Source of the DNA: Tilletia caries
Lineage: Eukaryota > Basidiomycota > Exobasidiomycetes > Tilletiales > Tilletiaceae
NCBI GenBank assembly: GCA_032718865.1
Contig: JALUTQ010000040.1
Span: 62,001-126,000 of the forward strand
Length of the DNA stretch: 64,000 bases
Direction of reading: 5' to 3'
A program made the position numbers and the translations under genes. A model generated the notes under the pieces. That model did no database searches. It was not told where the DNA came from and was given only the letters and a program-made list of their open reading frames with translations. Position 1 is the stretch's first letter, and every line of letters begins with the position of its first letter. Below are positions 21,128-32,379 of the stretch, piece after piece.

Positions 21128-22449
21128 ATGGCCGACGCCCCAAACCCCGACCCAGCTCCTGCTGCTGCTGCCGCTACGGCGGCGGCGGCGGCGGCTGCTG
21201 CGGCGGCTGCACAACAGACCGGCCTCGCTCGGGCCTTCGTGGAGGAACTGCGGCTCTTCCGCGAAGGAAACGCAGCGGGCGACAAGCAACAAGGTCTCCC
21301 GTCCTTCCAAGTCGATCCCGACCACGCAGACACGGTCGTCGAGCCTTGGCCAGGCTCTTCCTTCAACGTCCCGGCCGACATCGTCGAGCTCGTCAGGACG
21401 GGACGCCGCCCCCCGCTGATCTGGTGACGGTCGAGGCGCTGGTCAGCTCTGAGGACGGGGAGACGCGCAAACCGCTCACCTTCCCTCTCAACAACAAGAA
21501 CCAGGAGCGCCTCAACGACGCTTACCGCAAAGACTCCTTCCTTCCCCGCGGCGCCACTCATCAAGCCATCCAGGTGCTGGCCAGCCTGTGTCGCGCCATG
21601 GGGTCTCCCACCGAGGACGCCGACAAGAACCATGCCGTCCTCCTCGAGGAGATGCACCTCACCGTCATTGCCCGCGCGACCGACGAGCACTGGGCCGTCT
21701 GGCGCCTCTACATCAAGCGCTGTCTGGAGGCAATGTGGGCGAAGCGAGAGTCAGGTGTGGGAATGGCGTTTGACATAGGAAAAATAAACGAATCACTGCT
21801 CCGGAAGGCCGAGCGTCAGTGCAACAAGCCGCCAGGATACGTCGACGACTTCACAAGAACGACATCCACACTCGTCGCCGATCTCTTGCGCGCCGAGGGC
21901 GACACCATCGGCAAGGTGGGAGCGGCCATGGAGGCGCTCCGCGACCAGAACGTGTACGGACCGACAGTAGCTCCGCTGCCTTCGGCTGCTGCCCCTCCTC
22001 CATCCTCAAAGTTCCAGCCCACCCAGCCCCAAGCCTCATCATCCTCTGGCGGCCCTTCCGTACCGGCCCTCAAACGCCGAGAGCGCGACTGGGACGACAT
22101 GCCCTTTCAGCGGGCGCCTCCCTCCTACTCTCCCCGGGACGGAGGCGCGATCCCTCCAAAGGGGCCCCGTGCCGGCAGCGACCGGCCCGACCGCCGACCG
22201 TCGCTCTACTGTACGGCCTGCTGCCGCTGGTGCGACCACGACTTCCGAGACTGCCGACAGGCGTTCTCTCCCGACCTCGAGAATCTCGGGAAGCTGGGAT
22301 GGCGTTGGAAGGGCAAGTCTGTCGCTTTCTGCGACCGATTCAACAGGTCCATCGATTGCCTGGCAGCAGGAAACTGCAGCTGGGGCCACTACTGCTCGAA
22401 GTGCGGCGCTGACGGTCACCCAGCACTCAAGTGTCACGGCTCCATCTAG
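21128..22449 (+). pseudogene. Gag-like protein of the DIRS-like element
   Basis: It starts MADAPNPDPAPAAAA with an alanine tract, then FVEELRLFREG. At about 21405-21412 (a C6 run) the frame changes, and the rest reads on to PLTFPLNNKNQERLNDAYR, HWAVWRLYIKRCLEAMW, a Pro/Ser-rich part, then two Cys clusters (CTACCRWCDHDFRDC and CSKCGADGHPALKC). The latter is a retroviral-type CX2CX4HX4C zinc knuckle. The stop is at 22447-22449. The role is nucleocapsid assembly and RNA binding. The single break at a homopolymer may be a sequence error. Confidence 0.72.
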
Positions 22450-24581
22450 GTCTGGAAGCGCGTGGCACGCTTTCCGAGTAGCGCGACTCTCTCCTCTAGT
22501 TGCGCAGACGTTCGAGACCGCGCTTCGAGTACTCCCAGCTTCACATCAAGTTCGGCTAGCTCACATTGTCGAGGGATTGAAGACAGGCTTCTCGGTTGGT
22601 CCTCTGTCCCTCCCGAACAAGACAGTCATTGCTCCCAACCACTTCAAGAACGATCAGATTGACATCGTGCGGGCGTGGTGCGACAAGGCCTTGAAGGACA
22701 GGTACGCACACGGTCCATTTGCCCAGTCCGACATAGAGAGGGAGGTGGGACCCTTCATTTCGATCCCCCTCCTCATTGTCCACACGTCAGCAACGTCGAC
22801 CAAACCAGAAAAGAACCGAGTGTGTTTCAACGCCTCGTGGCCGAGACTCGAACACACGGACGCCAACGCACAAGCAGGAGAGGGGATCAAGTCTATCAAT
22901 GAGGAGGTTAAGGATGAGGGATGGGAGTGCGAATGGTTTCTATTGGAGGAAGTTAAGGTGAGAACAAGCTCCAGAGTCCAGACCCCAGCCCAGTCACGCG
23001 TTCGGCCTCAGTGCCGTCGCCCTCCAGTCCGTCCAGTCCAGTCCAGTCGAGCGCTCGGCCTTGTGTCGTCGTCCTCCAGCCCAGTGCCCCAGTTCAGCCC
23101 AGTCCAGTCCAGCCCAGTCCATTCCAGTCCAGCGATCGGCTTTTTCGTCGTCGCCCTCCAGTCCAGTCCAGTCCAGTCCAGTCCATCTCCGTCTCCAGCC
23201 GAGACGGATCTGGTCTCCGCCCTCCGGCGTAGCGGAGTGCCCCGTCATTTTACAGTGTTCGAGCAGCCTAGTGCGTCTTCGTCGGCTAGAGGGAAAAGGG
23301 ATGAGGTTGGACAGGGACACTGGACGCAGACAGGCACTGGGATCTTGCAGAGCGTGAAACAGTATGATGCGGATTGACTTCGGAACGTGATGCTGACTTA
23401 TAAGCCATTATGACTCCACAGACCTTGCTTTCCACGGCTACTACGACGGCGACGGTTATGGGGTTCGATCTTTCCGACGCCTACCAGCAAGTCCCAAACC
23501 TCCCAGCCCAGCGCCAGCGGTTTGTCTTCTCGGTGGAGGGTCAATTCTTTGTGTGGGTAGTGGGAATGTTCGGCATTGCGACGATGTCCGCGATCTTCGG
23601 CCAACTCTGCGACGTCTTGTGCGCGTGGTTGGAGCACCGTTTTCCGTCTGTGCGAGCACGACACTTCGCCGACGATCAAATGGTGATGCGGGACGCGCCG
23701 GTACCGACGGAGGACGAGGTGTACGAAGAGGTCAAATTCTTTGGCTGGAAGGTTCACCCAACAAAGCGCTTTGGGTGGACGCGGCAGTTTGCCTTGCTGG
23801 GGTTTACGTGGGATCTAGATGCGGGGACGGTTGCTATAGGAGAGGAGAAGAGGGACAAGTATCTGCGGAAGCTGACGATCTTCCAGAACAAGGAGAAGGT
23901 GACATATCGGGACGTTTCAAGCATGTTGGGCACCCTCGTTCACACCTGCGCGGTCTTCGGTGAGAGGCGCTCCCACCTCAACGCACTCTACGCACTACGA
24001 GCCCGCTTCCATCGATCCAATCCCCACCACAGCCTCGAGCTTTCGACTGCTGCAAGGCGAGAAGCAAAGGAGTGGACTGCATTTCTCCAGCTCCCAAACC
24101 TCTCCAGGTCGTTCCACATCCCCGCCCGGTCATTTGAGCACACTCTGCGCTCTGACGCCTCCGACATGGGATGCGGCGTGGTGATTGACGGGCGGGCAAA
24201 GTTCTGGCCGCTGCCAGGATGGATCGAGCGTCCCGAAGTCGACATCGGTGTCATGGAGGCATGGGCGCTCCACCTTGCCCTTCAAGCCAGCATTGCGGAG
24301 GGAGCGAGGGATTGCGTGGTGAAGTTCGAGGTGGACAACCTTGGTGTGGTTTTTTTGCGGTGCGCAAAGGGAGGTCACGAAGCTTGTGGACCAACCGGTG
24401 CCTTATGGGAATGTCAGAGATTGCCTCACAACACGGAATCTCGATGGCGGTGTCGTACATCGCGTCGGCGGCGAACCCGGCCGATGCGCCTTCTCGGGGT
24501 GACTGCACGCAGTTCGCCCCACTCACCTTCGATTGGGTGGCACCCTGGCAGGAGCTCCAGGTTGTCACCTGCCAGTCATGA
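22450..24581 (+). CDS. Reverse transcriptase - RNase H of the DIRS-like element, with an intron and one frameshift
   Basis: The N-terminal fingers read HIVEGLKTGFSVGPLSLPN, then GPFISIPLLIVHTS, KNRVCFNASWP. An apparent phase-0 intron (22958-23421, GTGAGA...CCACAG) joins LLEEVK to TLLSTATTTATVMGFDLSDAYQQVP, restoring the RT palm. The catalytic box is FADD at 23665-23676. The thumb region LGTLVHTCAVFGERRSHLNAL follows. RNase H begins SDASDMGCGVVIDG and continues VKFEVDNLGVV. At a T7 run (24350-24356) the frame changes and continues AVRKGRSRSLW...VSYIASAANPADAPSRG to the TGA at 24579-24581, which overlaps the next start as ATGA. No initiating Met is clear after the Gag stop, so expression may be by frameshift or reinitiation. 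Confidence 0.78.
22958..23421 (+). other. Candidate retained spliceosomal intron with CCAGT tandem repeats
   Basis: 464 bp with a GTGAGA donor and CCACAG acceptor, phase 0. Positions 23023-23190 hold imperfect tandem CCAGT/GTCCA pentamers. The read-through frame (SPVQSSPV...) is an artefact of the pentamer. Confidence 0.65.
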
Positions 24582-26296
24582 GTTCGTCGGAGGTTCCTCG
24601 TCCGTCCAGTTCGGGACGAGGGACGGCCTTACCACCGAACGGAACTCCCCTGACCTCCAGTCTCCATTCCTCCAGACCTCGGATTCGTGACCGAGTCCGG
24701 GGCGCCAGCACGTATTCCCACGAGTTCAATCTACTTCCACTGCCCGTCACCGGTATGTCGGGCGCCCAGCGTCGCGATCGTCGTCTACGATCCGGCAATC
24801 CGACCTCAAACCCGTCGTCTCCCGCTGCGTTCGAGCTCATCTCTCAGCAATCAGCGTCTGCTCTTTCCTCCCTCACTCTCCCAGCCACTCAACTCTCTCC
24901 GACCATACCCTCCTCGTCCCACCCCACTCTGCCTCTTCCAATCCCTTCCAGCTCCGCACCTCGCCGCTCTCGATTTCGGCAAATTCCACCCTCATCCCGT
25001 ACGACTCGGTCCCGGTCCACCCTCGCAGCAGCGTCAGCAGCAGCGTCGGCAACAGCCTCGGCAGCAGCCTTGGACCCGGCGTCTCCCGCAGACAATCCCT
25101 CCCAGTCCCTGACCCAGATCGTCCCAGCAAGGAGCCTTCTCACAGCGGACGTGTGGTCCACTTTGTCAATCGATAATGTAGCCACCTCCGTCCTCACGGC
25201 CGACGCTGCACACGCGCTGAAGCCTCGAGAGGAGCTTGCGCTCCGGCTGACTCCGGCCTCACACTTGGTCCAGATGGCGCACGGGTCCACGGATCTAGCG
25301 GTTGCTCGCGCTGCGTCCCTGATCCTGTGGTCGTCCGTGAAGGCAAAGACGCGTGTAAAGTATGCGGGGCATATCATTGCGTTTCTCTGCTGGTGTGACG
25401 AGTTGGGCGTACCCCTCCACTTCCGGTTTCCTACAGCTTCCAATATTCTCCTCCTCTACTTGCGCAAAGACATGACGAGCCTGCGAGCGTCCACAATTGA
25501 GCACCGCACGCACGCACTTGCATGGTGGCACAAGATCCAGCGCATGCCGTGGTCACTGGAGCGCAAGGAGCAGAAGGCGTTCCAGAAAGCCGTCAAGATC
25601 GAGTCTCTTCCTCCCCTCGAGAAGCGTCGCCCCGTCCGCCTGAACGACATTGTCGTCATCTCCCAGTCTCCCAAGCCCAACGATCGCGCCCATGTGGCTA
25701 TCGTAGCCGCGGCTCTCTTTGCGTTCTACGCCATGTGTCGCCCGGGCGAGTTCACGGTCCGGAACGGCACGTCACCCCATGAGGATCGTCCTAGATGGAC
25801 CCACCTCATCGAGCAAGCTCCAGTGTCTCCAGGTGGTCCGGCCTCGATGATTCTCGCGCTTCCATCAGAGAAGGCGCGCGGAAACGCAGGCTTCGACCGA
25901 ATCGTTTCTGAACAGCGCCATCTACCGAATCTTTGTCCGGTGAAGGCGGTGCAACGTCACCGTGCTCTCAATGCGCCGCGTGCTGACGAGTCAGCAAACG
26001 CTCTGGGAGCGTTCTCGTACGTGGGAGAGAACGGGAACCGGTACGAGCTCACCGAGGGTCTCTTTTCGCGGACCATCAATACTTGGCTTTCGGCAGCGGG
26101 GCGGGAACCGGTGACGGGACACTGCTTCCGTATCGGCGGAGCAACTTTCTTCTTTGCAGCAAATAAACCAATGGAAGATATTCGGACCAGAGGAGGGTGG
26201 CAGTCCGATGCCTACCTCACTTATATCCGCGACAACTACGTACGCCATGCAGCATCCTTCGGCGACCTTGCGCCCGACGGCCTGTTCTACGGCTGA
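24578..26296 (+). CDS. Tyrosine recombinase (integrase) of the DIRS-like element
   Basis: The start ATG at 24578 overlaps the RT-RH stop by ATGA, giving 572 aa, intact. The N-terminal 170 residues are Ser/Pro-rich. The core shows a SAM-like N-domain (AASLILWSSVKAKTRVKYAG, FLCWCDELGVPLHFRFP, LLLYLRKD), then the catalytic domain. The first catalytic Arg is in YAMCRPGEFT (codon at 25739). The H-x-x-R box is GHCFRIGG (His 26120, Arg 26129). A GGW precedes the nucleophile Tyr in LTYIRDNYVRH (codon 26222). The role is integrating the cDNA by strand exchange without target duplication. It is the best-preserved TE protein in the window. Confidence 0.87.
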   Translation: MSSSEVPRPSSSGRGTALPPNGTPLTSSLHSSRPRIRDRVRGASTYSHEFNLLPLPVTGMSGAQRRDRRLRSGNPTSNPSSPAAFELISQQSASALSSLTLPATQLSPTIPSSSHPTLPLPIPSSSAPRRSRFRQIPPSSRTTRSRSTLAAASAAASATASAAALDPASPADNPSQSLTQIVPARSLLTADVWSTLSIDNVATSVLTADAAHALKPREELALRLTPASHLVQMAHGSTDLAVARAASLILWSSVKAKTRVKYAGHIIAFLCWCDELGVPLHFRFPTASNILLLYLRKDMTSLRASTIEHRTHALAWWHKIQRMPWSLERKEQKAFQKAVKIESLPPLEKRRPVRLNDIVVISQSPKPNDRAHVAIVAAALFAFYAMCRPGEFTVRNGTSPHEDRPRWTHLIEQAPVSPGGPASMILALPSEKARGNAGFDRIVSEQRHLPNLCPVKAVQRHRALNAPRADESANALGAFSYVGENGNRYELTEGLFSRTINTWLSAAGREPVTGHCFRIGGATFFFAANKPMEDIRTRGGWQSDAYLTYIRDNYVRHAASFGDLAPDGLFYG

Positions 26297-26920
26297 CGAA
26301 GATGTCGCCATGCGGTGTCCAGTTTCGTTCCAGTCAGATCGACTTCGACCTCATTTTCTGCCTTTCGGTATCGACCCACAAGTTTCGTCAGTCTCCAGCC
26401 TCAATTTTTTCCGCCTCGAACACCACAAGTTCTCCTCAGTGCCCGCGATCTGCACGCATTGGAGCGCCTGAGGGGGTGCACGTCGTGACAGTCTGCTCCC
26501 GAGCAGCTATCGCGGAGGGGTACGCTCCGGGTCAGACTGCATCGACGTGCGAGCGGGAACGCTCTTACCCAACCCTCACTGCACACGCTGTGCATAGGCG
26601 CATGTATCCAGACCAGAACCAGTTACAATTAGAAACGTTACACGTGGCCATATCACTGAGCGAGCAAGGCGAGGTGCTGGCCGTACAGTGGACGTCGCGG
26701 GTACTCGGATGCTGACCCTTCCGAGGCCAGTACTGGCTGCTGGCCGCCCGGCGCGGAATCCTCCCCCTCAAGACTCTCGGCCGCCACGGTGTCCCCAATT
26801 CCCGAGTTCTTGATCGTAGAGGCTTGAACGACATGAGACATCACTTCATCACTTCATCCAAATATCCATCTCCAATGTTGCTCGCGTTCTCCGTGTCTTC
26901 ATCATCGTCCTCGTCCTCGC

Positions 26921-27383
26921 CGCAAACATCATCCCAGGATCGCAAACTTTTAACATCACTCTGTAATGTTGCGTCCAAGCCAAGATTGAGAATGAAGACT
27001 AGATACGATGACAAGATACTAGAAGAAGATACGAGACAAGTGACAGGGAACAAAAAGAAAAGTGGTGTGGGGCTCGGATCTGCGCAGGTGCGCGACGTCG
27101 GAGCAACAAAAGAATACAACAAGAAACGACTATGTCGTTCATGGAGAGACAGTCTGAGATCTGAGACCAGGCCCGTTTCGGAATCCGTTGCGAAATCGTG
27201 ACAAAGAGAGAGCGAGAGAAAAACGATGACCAGAACCGAGTGACCGTGTATGGAAAAGATGCGAGGGAAAATCAAACAAAGCCCAAGATGGAATCGAATC
27301 GAAGTGATGATGGTGGTGGAAAGATGGAAGCGGCCCTGCTACTCTGGTGATCGCAGAAGAGAGATGGGCCATCGCCTCGATCT
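26921..27383. other. Intergenic
   Basis: No supportable gene. It holds the 3' flank of the - strand secreted-protein gene. Confidence 0.4.
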
Positions 27384-28825
27384 CTAGGCATAGGTGCTGC
27401 AAGGATATCCCTGGGTAGGGGTGATCCATTCGGCCGTGCCGGAAATGCCCTGGGCGTCACTGAACGACATTGCCGAAGACGTGAGAGAGGAGAATGCTGG
27501 AGAAAGGAGGTGGAAAGGTCAGCACATGGAGTTGCTGACTGAGGGACATTGCGGGGATAGACGTACTCTGCAAGCTGCCCTGCACCTTGAATGTATCGGC
27601 AAAGCTGGAAGAGGACGAGAGCAAAGTATCAGTCTCAGTTGACTTGACCACGTCTCATCCCTGGCGACAGGACTACTCACGTCTCATTGAACCAGTAGAG
27701 CGTCTGTGTGCACGTGCTCAGGTCATTGGTTCGGACCATGGGCTGCTGCATCACCGACTGCATGAAGGGCACGGTAAGGGCCGTCGAAGTTGAGCGTGAA
27801 AAGGTCGAGATAAAGACAGGGCTCGTCAGGCCAGGGAGGCCGAGGAGGCCACCGGGAATGCCGAAGTCAACATTGAAGCTCAGGGTCGAGGAGCCGACGG
27901 CCTTGTATGCCTGTGAATACGTGGTGATGACAGAGATGTCACAGGGTCAGTCTCCATCCACAGCTCAGTGATCCATTTGTCGTTGTTATCTACTAGACTT
28001 ACAGCATGAGCGGGATCGAAGATGCCAGGGACAGACGCGGCCGACTGGACGAGGTTGCCAACTAACGTGGGAATAAGCTGGTCGAGGTAGCCCTTATAGT
28101 TCTGCGAAAGATGTGATTCGTTAGAAGACTATGATCAATAGGTCGTGTTGAGCGACGGTGGACGTACGTATAGGTAGGGCGTCGAACCATCATTGTTACC
28201 GTCGACCCAGGGGATGTAGACCTCGATAGAGCTGAGCTCCTGAACGGTGAGCAGGTTCAGCTGGCGGATGTCGAAGAAGTAGCCATTAACACTGCCACGA
28301 AAGGAGAATTGGTGCCAGTGTCAGTCATTGAGGCGAGACGGTATGGTTGGGATATGCTCGGGCTCTATAAGACGTAACTCACATGAGCATGAGGTGCTGG
28401 CCTGTAGTGATGGAGAAGCTGCCGGGCAGACCCGTGGGATGGATCAGAGACTTGCCGCCGGCCATCGAAGTAGCTTGGGCATTCGTGATGGGTACAAGCC
28501 ATGCTGTGAGATTGTATGACGCTGTCTGGTCTGTGAGTGTAATCAAGAGCAGTCAGATCATCGGTACCGGGTGTGGCCCGCATGGGAAAGGAAGACTGAA
28601 CTTACTGCTTGGGTACATGGACGAGACTGGAGTGTTGATACAGGAGACGGTAGCATAAAACGATCTGTCAGTCTGTGAATCATCGAGCTAGTTGCCGAGG
28701 GACTGGTACTCACCCGTGTTGGGAGCCTGACGAGCAACCATGTGTTTGCTTTGAGAGCCAAGGGGAATGGCGCCGATTGCCAGAAGGCTGACTAGAAGAA
28801 GGGCCGTGGGCAAGAAGAAGTTCAT
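27384..28825 (-). CDS. Secreted hypothetical protein, multi-exon
   Basis: The start ATG at 28825 gives a signal peptide (MNFFLPTALLLVSLLAIGAI). Six or more further exons separated by short introns follow on the - strand: YATVSCINTPVSSMYP; QTASYNLTAWLVPITNAQ...GKSLIHPTGLPGSFSITTG; VNGYFFDIRQLNLLTVQE...IEVYIPWVDGNND; NYKGYLDQLIPTLVGNLVQS; AYKAVGSSTLSFNVDFGIP...FMQSVMQQPMVRTN; FADTFKVQGSLQ; and a last exon ending ITPTQGYPCSTYA at 27384. Splice phases fit for the central exons (for example exon 2 to 3 in phase 1). The exon 1/2 and the last junction are one base off under the best sites and need transcript data. Composition is Ser/Thr-rich with few Cys. No family recognised. It looks like an active extracellular protein gene. 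Confidence 0.6.
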
Positions 28826-29950
28826 GGTGACGGGAAGAAACCCAAAGACCGATGGGGAAGGTCAAGAAACGTGAAGGTTGTGAAGCGTGAGATGAAGTTG
28901 TGAAAGGCAAAGCGTTCTGGAAAAGGATCAGTGAGGAGGAGAGAACGGGCTGTCGAGGATGAAGTGGGAGTGGAAGAGATAGTCGGGAGAGGAGGGGAGA
29001 GATGAGGAGGGAAGAGGTGAGAAAGGGAGGGTGGAGATGACAGAAGAGAGAAGAGATCAGCGTGAGCAGGCCATATGTATGCATTTCCAGTCTTCTCTGG
29101 GATCAGTGGTGGAACTCAAGCTTTGCCGCGCAAATCCACACAAGACTGGGTGCGAAGAAGACAGCGTGACCCTGCATGTGATGTCTGCCTTTCGCAGAGC
29201 GTGCAGAGGTTGATGCCTCTGTCCCCCGTACGTCCCCAGCGGAAGCTAGAGCCTGGTTTGGGTGCTCCACAGAGCATCAGCCCTTCGAGCGACCTGGTGC
29301 TGCGACCCCTGGCCTTTGGTCATCTGTTCGTTTCCCAACCCCAGGAGAGGTGGAGGCGCAATATTCCTGCATGCATACTGTTTGCTTGCGACCATAATCC
29401 CCAGATACGATCCTTGCTTGCGTGTTGTTGGTCGTGGGCGGCGCGGTGTCACGGTATGGCAGTTGGGAATGGCCAGGACCGAAAAATCAGCGGAAGAGTG
29501 GTGAAGACGGGGCAAGATATGGATCGGGTCTCAAGGCTCAAGGGAGCGTCTGTGTGTGGATAATCGATGACAGGCTGCTGGGAAATTGTGAGGGCTTGGG
29601 CAAGGTCCTTCGGTTGGCCAATGATGTGCACAAGCGCATGAAGCAGGCCCCTTTCCTCGTGACAAAGTGAGAGCTGTGGCATGAGCCAGAATCTGAGCAC
29701 CTGGCAGTCTCCTGTGTCGCGTGTCGTCTCAGGTCTGTTCTCCTTTCATAGCGAACAAGTGAAAGCGAGAAATCTCCACTGCAGGAGGATGGGCGCGGGC
29801 CTGTATATATTACACCCGAACTCGAGCGTGGGTGGCCCTAGGAAGGTTGGCCCAGCGTCCGAGCCGGGCTATTGCGAGTGTATGCGTACAGTAAGGGGCC
29901 GACGACAGAGAAAGCGGAGAATGTGAGAGCTTCGACATGGGAAAAAAACC
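28826..29950. other. Intergenic
   Basis: No supportable gene. 28830-29060 is purine-rich on + (the pyrimidine-rich leader of the - strand gene). 29780-29950 resembles 43.78-43.95 kb (GGGCGCGGGC...CCGAGCTCG...GTGGGT), so both appear to be copies of one 5' region. Confidence 0.4.
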
Positions 29951-30243
29951 CACTGATGGTGGGGAAAAAAACCTTGATGTGAAGAAGAGAAGGGTGTGAA
30001 GGATGGGAAAAGGGAATGGACGAGACGGAGCAGATACACGAGAAGCGTTCGCGCACGCTCGAAGCGAGTCGAGAGGCAGTGCGAGTGAGCGAGGAGGGAG
30101 AGTTGATGGTCGATTTGCATTGTATCTTCGAGAAGGAAACTGCGAAGAGGCGAAAAAGTCGACGGCTGTCGCTCCGGGTCCGCTGAGTTCGCACCGCCTC
30201 CGCTCTCCGTCCATACTCGACTTTGGCGCAACCGACATATCCT

Positions 30244-31413
30244 TCATGCTTTTCGAAATCGGAGCATAGCGAGCGTAATGATGCTGGCGAATCTGAGTGT
30301 GCCGGAGAAGAAGAGCACGATGATGGAGAAGGGGTCAAAGAGGGGGGTTGTGAGCAGGACCGAGGCGCCGCGAGTTGCATGGAGGGCCGGGTCGAAGAGG
30401 ACGGAGCGATGGCGATTGTGGGAGGAGATTGCTGAGGAGGCGGCCGCGGATGAGGTCGTGGCATAAATTTTGCAAGTGGTTTGGTGATTGAAGCTGAAGG
30501 TTAGCGTTCCATGTCGCTTCTCTCGAATGGAAGATAGAGACAAATGAGGCACTCACCAGCCATGAGACGCGCGTGTCGCAAGTTGGCGTACATGCACGCA
30601 AAGGTAGCAGCAATCAATAATCCCACAGGCAGCTTGATTCTGCTCATGCCGACCACGGCCTCAAGAGCCGAGTGAAGAGTTGTGGAGATACTGGCCAGGT
30701 CGAGCCAAAGGGGCATGGCTACGGAACAATTGGACGTAGATGGCGGAAAAGAGCAGGTAGGTGGCTTGGGTGAAGCGGGGGAGGGCCGAGGTTGGTGTGC
30801 GCTGTGGCAGTCCGGGACGAGAGAAATGTCTTCAGTGAGCTGAAGACTTAGACATAAACAGAGAAAAGAGAGAGACTCACCATACGCCCTCCTTGACCGG
30901 TGCTGAGGCGCGAAAGGGGCTGCCTAAAGCCTTCTCCTCCACATTCCTCCTCCTCCTCGCATCCACGATGTGATCGAATCCGACGAGATAGCCGAGTCCC
31001 GTGACGGCGAGAGATTCTCGTACCTGGCCCGAGACCCGAAGGCGTGTGCCGAGGGTGAGGTGTGCGAGGGCGAAGAGGAGCTGAGGGCGGAGGTGTGTGG
31101 GGAGGGGTGGAAGGAGAGGACGTATGCGAGGGGGAGGGGGCCAGAGCTGTCCGTCTCTGCGTGTCCTTGTTTTGATGGGAGTTGAAGTGGTGCCGATATG
31201 TGGGTGTGATGATAACGGCTGACGGACTGCGCATGTGAGAGTGGTGGTGACGGTGGTGGTGCTGCGGCTGCAGTGTGGGAGTGGGTTGTACCAGGTGTGC
31301 CAAAAAAAAAAAAAGAGGGACTGAAATGCGGGTGATGACATCGGGGCTTGGTCCGGATTACTCGCCGTGCACTCGCACCGCCATTTCGAGCATGACATTC
31401 GATAAGAATACAA
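30244..31413 (-). pseudogene. Multi-pass membrane protein family, copy 1
   Basis: Three exon-like parts on the - strand. Exon a (31413-30880) has LLFALAHLTLGTRLRVSGQ, VTGLGYLVGFDHIVDARRR, NVEEKALGSPFRAS. Exon b (about 30790-30545) has RFTQATYLLFSAIYVQLF...KLPVGLLIAATFACMYANL. Exon c (about 30480-30244) has FDPALHATRGASVLLTTP, FDPFSIIVLFFSGTLRFAS. Frames between them do not join cleanly. Related copies are at 32.0-32.4, 39.8-40.6, 54.3-55.1 and 55.2-56.2 kb. The layout faintly recalls fungal Zrg17-type cation-diffusion facilitators, but the diagnostic metal-binding residues are not visible, so I leave the family open. Confidence 0.45.
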
Positions 31414-31959
31414 GCAAAGGCATGGGTCAGCATAGTACAGAGCCTATATCTGAAAGCCACAAGTTACGTACTTTTGCTTCGCAAGTTTGTATACGAGGAC
31501 GGCCACTGAGTGTCTGTGTTATCAGCCGTGTGTCTCAACTCCTGTTAGCAGTTTGCCCATGGAGCTCATCAGAATAGATTCATCACTTGAGCTGAGCAAA
31601 CTACTACGACCGATTCCGTCTCGCACTCCTGTCGCACCGACCGAATGCGGATAGTAGGTTACTATGGGGAGCGGGCTGAGATGGCGAAGTGCGTGGGTGT
31701 GCCGTGTACGTGCGTATGGAAGCGGGGGGCGTAGTAGAGAGGCAGGGGAAGGAACCGTCCGGCGGATCGATTCTGGAGCGTGTTGAGATCTTGGCGTAGG
31801 GATTGGAGGGTGCAATGCTATGATCGAAGTCAGACTATGGGACAGATCTGTGTATCCATAGTTCAAGCTACTCACATTCTTTTGAGCCAAAAGAACACAA
31901 AGACCAACAAGACGGACGGAACGAACAGAACGAACTGGCGAGATTACATCATCTTCAGA
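30545..31959. repeat. Diverged outer extension of block C, left arm
   Basis: Homologous in inverse to 54781-56185 but clearly more diverged than the core (many substitutions and small indels are visible, for example in 31500-31830 versus 54850-55220). Homology ends in exon b of the membrane-protein copy at the CATGGCTGG shared segment. Confidence 0.7.
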
Positions 31960-31992
31960 TAAATCATGGGCATACAAGCGTGGTGACGGGAT

Positions 31993-32379
31993 TTACTCAC
32001 TCCTCTTCAACATCCTCAAGAAACAGGACGCAGCTCTGGCCGCAAGAATGACGCTCGTATGACTGCAGCGTATGAAAAGGGCAAGATGAGATCGATGAGG
32101 ACGTTGATAAGCCTGATTGTACTCACACTGTCGTGGCGATGCTGGCGAGTATGAGACGTAAATGCGCCGGAGAAGAAGAGCAGGGCGAGGGAGAAGGGGT
32201 TGGCGGGGAGGGCTGTGAGAAGGGCGGAGATGCTGCGGGCTGCCTGAAGGGTGGGATCGAAGGGAACGTAGTGGCGGGGGTTGGTCGAGGAGGTGGCCGA
32301 GAAAGAGGTTGTGGCGGCCAGTAAAGATGGCTGTTGAGGGCAAAGTGTTGTCAGCACCACGGTGAAAGATCATGTGCAA
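31993..32379 (-). pseudogene. Multi-pass membrane protein family, copy 2 (C-left)
   Basis: The - strand reads FDPTLQAARSISALLTALP, NPFSLALLFFSGAF, STIRLINVLIDLILPFSYAA. This corresponds to exon c and a following hydrophobic exon of the family. The frame between the first and second parts is shifted. Identical in inverse at 54341-54728. Confidence 0.5.

Larger units (their letters stand above)
20937..26670 (+). mobile_element. DIRS/Ngaro-type tyrosine-recombinase retrotransposon
   Basis: A 5734-bp insertion is defined precisely against the empty site in the inverted copy (61455-61470): the left flank ends ...GGAACTTCCGGACC and the right flank resumes GAGGTGCTGGCCG. There is no target-site duplication, as expected for tyrosine-recombinase integration. 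The order is Gag, RT-RNase H, YR. The left end starts TTGATAGTCTTGCGCGG and the right end finishes CTGAGCGAGCAAGGC. GCCTTGCT occurs near both ends in inverse orientation; a full set of split direct repeats was not resolved. RT type (FADD box), the RNase H NPADAPSRG motif and a YR directly overlapping RT-RH place it in the DIRS/Ngaro group; the sub-family is uncertain. Confidence 0.88.
18398..26920. repeat. Inverted block A, left arm (interrupted by a DIRS-like element)
   Basis: The sequence 18398-20936 plus 26671-26920 reads as the reverse complement of 64000-61215 with only scattered differences seen by eye. The homology runs off the right end of the window. The inner boundary is near 26920 (right: 61215), where the GACGAGGACGAGGAC-like tract ends. 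The whole 20937-26670 segment is absent from the right copy. The part from 18861 to 19680 has no recognisable gene beyond short open stretches such as [17 protein letters not shown] (-). Confidence 0.9.

Noticed and set aside
22994..23357. Ser/Pro/Gln-rich or Trp/Gly-rich frames at 23.0-23.36 kb
   Set aside because: Translations of the CCAGT pentamer repeats within the candidate intron.
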